10,294 bases of DNA from NCBI GenBank assembly GCA_046703545.1, contig JBJKSX010000060.1, positions 1-10,294 on the forward strand, written 5' to 3'. Positions 6,991 to 10,294 of this stretch are shown here, piece by piece (positions within the stretch are counted from its first letter, which is position 1; every line of letters starts with the position of its first letter). The translations under genes and the position numbers were made by a program. A model generated the notes under the pieces. That model worked only from the letters and a program-made list of their open reading frames with translations. It was not told where the DNA came from and did not search any database. The DNA comes from JAJZOM01 sp046703545. Lineage in GTDB: Archaea > Thermoplasmatota > Thermoplasmata > Thermoplasmatales > Thermoplasmataceae.

Positions 6991-8163
6991 CTAAGTTCCC
7001 CAATATGACAGTTTTAAATCGGATACTAGAGTTGAGACCTCCCTGGAAACATCCTGGCCCAATGCTGCCGATTCCATGAGGCCTGCAATTTCTTCCATCC
7101 CCTTTGCGCCCATTCTGGTAACCTCAGCGGTTCCAATCCTTCCTTCACGGTCCACAATTATTTTGTTCTTTTCCAGGCGTTCACTGAAGGACCTGATGGT
7201 AAGACCGTTCTTTTGCAGATCCTCACGTGAAACCGCGATCTGGTGCGACTCGGAATACCAGGGCGAATGCATTGCACGTATTTTCCCTCCTTCCATGGCC
7301 TTTCCAAGGGAGACGGAGTTATTCACAACCTGCTTGGCGTATTCTGCACCATATTTCCTCATTTCCTCCATTGCAACGCCCAGGGCTGCCACTCTGGAGG
7401 GATGGAAATTATCCATGGTTCTCCAGGTCAGGTTTTTCCTGAACCTGTTCATGAGGCCTTCATGGTTGGTGAGAATGATCCCGCCCTGGGGGCCAAAGAA
7501 AGTCTTGTGGGTTGAACCAAATAGAACATCACAATGTTCCAGTGCATCCTTCTGGAATGCACCACCGGCAATGAGCCCCATAACATGTGACCCATCGTAA
7601 GCAAGCATGCAGTCGTGTGCATCGCACATCTCCCTGAGGGGCTTGAGGTCGTAGTGTTTCATGAAGAAAGATTGCCCCAGAACCATGAGGGAGGGTTGGG
7701 CCGATTTCATGACGCTCTCAGTCTTTTCTAAGTTGATCTCCTGCTTTTCTGAATCAAAAGGGATGTCATAATTCTGGATGCCGAACATCTGGGGGAGATA
7801 ACCACTCTGGTATCCCGTGTAACCGCCATGCTTTTCCGGGATTGACATCATGTTTCCCCTCTTCTTCATTATGGAAAGAAGCACAACCTGGGATGCAATA
7901 TGTCCACCAGTAGGGCGCACCTCAGCATATTTGGCGCCATACACCTTTGATGTCAGTTCCATTGTTTTTTCAAGGATTTGAAGTGTGTATTCTGTACCAC
8001 CGTATGCGTCATGGTCATTCAGGACCAGCGAATATCTGGAGCTCAGGTCAGAAGAAAGGGCTCTCCTGACATCCGGGCTCAGAACGTTCTCCGAAGCTTG
8101 AAGATTGAGGGTACCTGATCTGTAACTGTCATGCTTTTCAACCAATTCCAAAATACTGCTCAT
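6991..8163 (-). CDS. glyA: Archaeal-type serine hydroxymethyltransferase (divergent)
   Basis: A 390-residue PLP enzyme of fold type I, first gene of the operon. LQASENVLSP (21-30) matches the LIASEN motif near the N-terminus. YDGSHVMGLIAGG (189-201) gives the PLP-ring aspartate (D190) and H193. GSTHKTFFGPQGG (216-228) carries the Schiff-base lysine K220. H112 (KHGGY) probably stacks on the cofactor, and R350 (GTAEVTR) fits the substrate carboxylate arginine. ESHQ (305-308) and the overall pattern agree with methanogen and other archaeal GlyA rather than bacterial GlyA. The reaction would be serine plus a tetrahydropterin giving glycine plus the methylene carrier, in the cytoplasm. One oddity: the usual RYxEG segment, with a catalytic glutamate, reads RYSLVLND (43-50) here, so the activity may differ from standard. 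The protein is also about 30 residues shorter than typical. The ATG at 8163 follows AGGTG by four bases. Another fold type I aldolase activity is possible. Confidence 0.82.
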   Translation of the reverse strand: MSSILELVEKHDSYRSGTLNLQASENVLSPDVRRALSSDLSSRYSLVLNDHDAYGGTEYTLQILEKTMELTSKVYGAKYAEVRPTGGHIASQVVLLSIMKKRGNMMSIPEKHGGYTGYQSGYLPQMFGIQNYDIPFDSEKQEINLEKTESVMKSAQPSLMVLGQSFFMKHYDLKPLREMCDAHDCMLAYDGSHVMGLIAGGAFQKDALEHCDVLFGSTHKTFFGPQGGIILTNHEGLMNRFRKNLTWRTMDNFHPSRVAALGVAMEEMRKYGAEYAKQVVNNSVSLGKAMEGGKIRAMHSPWYSESHQIAVSREDLQKNGLTIRSFSERLEKNKIIVDREGRIGTAEVTRMGAKGMEEIAGLMESAALGQDVSREVSTLVSDLKLSYWGT

Positions 8164-8205
8164 GCGACACCTGCCTCACAGAAAATAGTGCTAAAAATAT
8201 CTGCC

Positions 8206-8237
8206 ACATTAAAACAATTGTTAATCCTCTATATAAT
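8206..8237 (-). promoter_or_regulatory. Candidate promoter of the glyA operon with a palindrome
   Basis: On the minus strand, ATTATATAG (about 8229-8237) resembles an archaeal TATA box. Transcription would start near 8206, leaving about 40 bases of leader with AGGTG (8168-8172) before the glyA ATG. Between the TATA-like box and the expected start lies a perfect 10-base palindrome, AACAATTGTT (8213-8222), where an archaeal repressor could block polymerase. A second AT-rich word nearer the gene (about 8190-8201) is an alternative TATA box. Confidence 0.4.
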
Positions 8238-8270
8238 CTTTGCAACTCAACAGGCGCCATTATTGGGAGG
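8229..8270 (+). promoter_or_regulatory. Candidate plus-strand promoter and strong ribosome binding site
   Basis: CTATATAAT (8229-8237) read on the plus strand is an equally good TATA-like box, since the word is nearly symmetrical. A start about 26 bases on, near 8259, would be followed at once by GGGAGG (8265-8270), six bases before an ATG at 8277. The spacing of all three elements is close to ideal for an archaeal short-leader transcript. Confidence 0.4.
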
Positions 8271-8276
8271 AAACTG

Positions 8277-8345
8277 ATGCATAGAATTGCTGTGGCTCAA
8301 AATATCTCCTGGATTGAAAGAAGGGGGGCAATCAGAAGAAATTAA
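8277..8345 (+). CDS. Possible 22-residue small protein upstream of the DNA polymerase gene
   Basis: An open frame of 22 codons, starting MHRIAVAQNISW and ending RRGAIRRN before TAA (8343-8345). It is supported by context rather than length: GGGAGG sits six bases before the ATG and a TATA-like box lies at the right distance upstream. The predicted peptide is basic (five arginines and a histidine against one glutamate), with its arginines mostly in the second half. No family is recognised. It ends 38 bases before the preferred polymerase start, so the two could share a transcript. It may be a real small protein, a leader frame affecting polymerase translation, or chance; the polymerase may use its own TATA-like box instead. 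Confidence 0.35.
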   Translation: MHRIAVAQNISWIERRGAIRRN

Positions 8346-8348
8346 AAC
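8341..8348 (+). promoter_or_regulatory. Weak TATA-like box before the DNA polymerase gene
   Basis: ATTAAAAC, preceded by an A/G-rich stretch (AGAAGAA) that could serve as the TFB recognition element. Initiation about 26 bases from its centre falls at about 8371, almost exactly at the ATG at 8372, which would make a leaderless polymerase mRNA. The match is modest, and it overlaps the stop codon of the small upstream frame. Confidence 0.3.
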
Positions 8349-8383
8349 CTTGATGCGAATATTCAAGCCGGATGAATGTTAAA

Positions 8384-10294
8384 ATGCGCATCCTTGTTGC
8401 CTCATACAGGCGCGAGGACGTTGCTGTGGAACTGTTTGGCAGAACCGAGGACGGAAGATCGGTCACTGCACTCTATTTCGGGTTCCAGCCTTATTTTGAC
8501 CTTGTTGAGCCAAACAAGGCCTGCCTGGCCATGTATGAATCAGATGACCAGTTTGTGCGGTTTGAGGACAAGAAACTCTGGGTAGACGGCCAGGACAAAG
8601 ACGTGAAGAGGGTTTTCATCAAATCGCCGTGGATGGTGCCCCAACTGAGGGATAAATGTGGGGGAAAATTCAAAGTAATGGCTGCAGACATCCCCTTCCA
8701 CCACAGGTTCGTTTATGACATGGACCTTGGCTCATGCGTTGAGATTGAAGGGGAGGAGATCCCTGAGGAGAAGAAGCATTTCACCACAGACCTTGTATTG
8801 AAGATCAACGAGATCAGAAATGTTCCCGAGTTCAACCCGCCAATAAAAGTTCTTAGCTTCGACATTGAGAATGCCATACAGACAGACAACAATGAGGAGT
8901 ATGGGGAGATATTCGTAATCGGGTACTCCATATATGATGGGTCAGGCTGGAAGAGGGGAGCTGTAACGGGAACGGAAGAAGAGATCCTCTGGGGATTCAA
9001 CAGGCTCGTCAGGGAAAACGATCCAGACGTGCTAACCGGGTACAACATTGACGGGTATGACCTCCCTGTGATCAAGTACAGGATGGGGCTCCACAGAATT
9101 CCGTTCAAGATTGGCAGGGATTTTGAAATTCCCAGGCGCGTCTCTGGCCAGTATTGGAGGCTTCACGGAAGGACCATAGCAGACACATGGTGGGGAGTGA
9201 AGAAGATACTCCACCCAAAGCATGAAACGCTGAACTATGTTGCCAATATGCTTCTCGGAGAGGGAAAGGACAATATCAACAGGCTCAAAATCGAGGAAGA
9301 ATGGCAAAACAGGCCACAGGAAGTGATAGATTACTGCATAAAGGATGCCGACCTGACCCTCCAGATTTTCAACGAGATCAGGGTCATAGACAGGAACATG
9401 TTCATGAGCACTGTTGCAAAGCTGCCTCTGGATGATGTTACAAACGGCGGGACAAGCAATTATGTGGACTCCCTTCTCATAAGGAAGGCGGACAGGGAAA
9501 ATATAGGGGTTCCCATGACCAGCAGGAGCCTGAAGTCTGCCCCCATTGAGGGCGGCTATGTGCACAGCATTGGCGCAGGGATATACGATAACGTTGTGGT
9601 GCTGGACTTCAAAAGCATGTATCCCTCTATGATTATGAAGTACAACATATGCTTCACAACCTATGACAGGAACGGGCAGATCACGGCCCCAAACGGGGTG
9701 AAATTCCTGGACAAGGAGCACAGGGAGGGCCTCGTTCCCAGATTGCTCAGGGAACTCATGGACCAGAGGGACGAAGTGAAGAAGCAGATGAAGGCTGCCA
9801 CTTCTGCCGGAGAAAAGGATTATCTTGATGGGGTCCAGGGAGCCATAAAGATACTCATGAACACCTTCTACGGTGTCCTGGCATCCTCATTCTGGAGGTT
9901 CACAAACCTTGAAATTGGTGGCGCGGTCACTGCTTTTGCCAGGAACACCATAACCTCCCTCATTGATGAACTCACGAAGGAGGACTACAAAGTGATATAT
10001 GGCGACACGGACAGCATTTTCATAGAATCAGGCGCTGAGACACATGAAGGGGCCGCTGAAGTTGGCAAGGAGCTCAGCAGCAGGCTGTCAACAGATCAGG
10101 GAGTGGTGGTTGAGTTCGAGAAAGTCATGGACCCTCTGTTCTCACATGGGGCGAAGAAGAGATATGCGGGCAGGATAGTTTATCCTAGGTCCCAGGAAGG
10201 CGAAGTGCTCATAAGGGGTTATGAAGTGAGGAGAACAGACTCCTTCGATCTCCAGAGTGAGTCCCTGTCCAAGGTCTTTGATTTCGTCATGGAC
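8384..10294 (+). CDS. polB: Family B DNA polymerase, N-terminal part (cut by window end)
   Basis: The open frame runs for 637 codons to the window edge without a stop. The N-terminal domain begins MRILVASYRRED, lining up with the MILDVDY start of Pyrococcus PolB. SPWMVPQLRDK (about 88-98) corresponds to the region that forms the uracil-sensing pocket in archaeal PolB. The 3'-5' proofreading exonuclease is intact: DIE (D160, E162), NIDGYD (N221-D226) and YCIKD (Y317-D321). The polymerase motifs are also intact: A, DFKSMYPS (D408); B, KILMNTFYG (K489-G497); C, YGDTDS (D541, D543); then KKRY (591-594). The enzyme copies DNA with proofreading in replication or repair. The rest of the thumb, roughly 150 residues by comparison with homologues, lies beyond the window. 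An in-frame ATG at 8372 would add MNVK and could be the start of a leaderless mRNA. No clear ribosome binding site precedes either start. No intein interrupts motifs A, B or C, where archaeal polymerases often carry them. Confidence 0.95.
   Translation, partial: MRILVASYRREDVAVELFGRTEDGRSVTALYFGFQPYFDLVEPNKACLAMYESDDQFVRFEDKKLWVDGQDKDVKRVFIKSPWMVPQLRDKCGGKFKVMAADIPFHHRFVYDMDLGSCVEIEGEEIPEEKKHFTTDLVLKINEIRNVPEFNPPIKVLSFDIENAIQTDNNEEYGEIFVIGYSIYDGSGWKRGAVTGTEEEILWGFNRLVRENDPDVLTGYNIDGYDLPVIKYRMGLHRIPFKIGRDFEIPRRVSGQYWRLHGRTIADTWWGVKKILHPKHETLNYVANMLLGEGKDNINRLKIEEEWQNRPQEVIDYCIKDADLTLQIFNEIRVIDRNMFMSTVAKLPLDDVTNGGTSNYVDSLLIRKADRENIGVPMTSRSLKSAPIEGGYVHSIGAGIYDNVVVLDFKSMYPSMIMKYNICFTTYDRNGQITAPNGVKFLDKEHREGLVPRLLRELMDQRDEVKKQMKAATSAGEKDYLDGVQGAIKILMNTFYGVLASSFWRFTNLEIGGAVTAFARNTITSLIDELTKEDYKVIYGDTDSIFIESGAETHEGAAEVGKELSSRLSTDQGVVVEFEKVMDPLFSHGAKKRYAGRIVYPRSQEGEVLIRGYEVRRTDSFDLQSESLSKVFDFVMD

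Noticed and set aside
8376..8585. A plus-strand open frame starting at the ATG at 8376
   Set aside because: It is in a different frame from the polymerase, and the polymerase frame across the same bases has clear homology to PolB N-termini.
9032..9721. A 229-codon minus-strand open frame within the DNA polymerase gene
   Set aside because: It is antisense to the exonuclease and palm motifs of PolB and is a by-product of that gene's codon use.
1..10294. CRISPR repeats, transposon ends, integrase or phage genes
   Set aside because: No regularly spaced repeats, terminal inverted repeats or recombinase motifs were found by eye; gene content and base use look uniform and chromosomal.

Overview
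The window looks like a chromosomal piece of a thermoacidophilic euryarchaeon of the Thermoplasmatales type. The reasons are a C-terminal fragment of an M1 aminopeptidase resembling the tricorn-interacting factors F2/F3, an archaeal-type serine hydroxymethyltransferase, an archaeal family B DNA polymerase, archaeal TATA-like promoters, T-tract terminators, and strong use of AGG/AGA arginine and ATA isoleucine codons. The genus assignment is inference only. No rRNA, tRNA, CRISPR array, insertion sequence or phage gene was seen.

Layout. (1) Bases 1-1251, plus strand: the end of the M1 aminopeptidase, whose catalytic half lies before the window. (2) Bases 1252-1425: an AT-rich spacer with a terminator-like stretch, a TATA-like box and a ribosome binding site. 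(3) Bases 1426-3066, plus strand: an APC-superfamily amino acid permease, transcribed alone. (4) Bases 3067-3193: a short convergent spacer with a T-tract on each strand. (5) Bases 8163 down to 3194, minus strand: a tight four-gene operon in the order glyA, a four-CBS-domain protein with a C-terminal domain resembling ribosome hibernation factors, tldD, tldE. The junctions are a 2-base gap, a 1-base gap and an ATGA overlap. (6) Bases 8164-8383: a divergent promoter region that also holds a 22-codon open frame with a very good ribosome binding site. (7) Base 8384 to the window end, plus strand: a family B DNA polymerase, cut by the window edge in the palm/thumb region, with all exonuclease and polymerase motifs visible.

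How the genes may work together. The aminopeptidase (final peptide trimming), the permease (amino acid transport), TldD/TldE (peptide-cleaving metalloprotease) and GlyA (serine/glycine and one-carbon metabolism) all touch peptide and amino acid turnover. The most interesting element is the CBS-HPF-like protein. It appears to join an adenine-nucleotide sensor to a ribosome-binding module, and it is translated between GlyA and the TldD/E protease. A testable reading is that the operon links energy state, ribosome hibernation and peptide recycling. That link is inference from gene order and domain pattern, not something the sequence proves.
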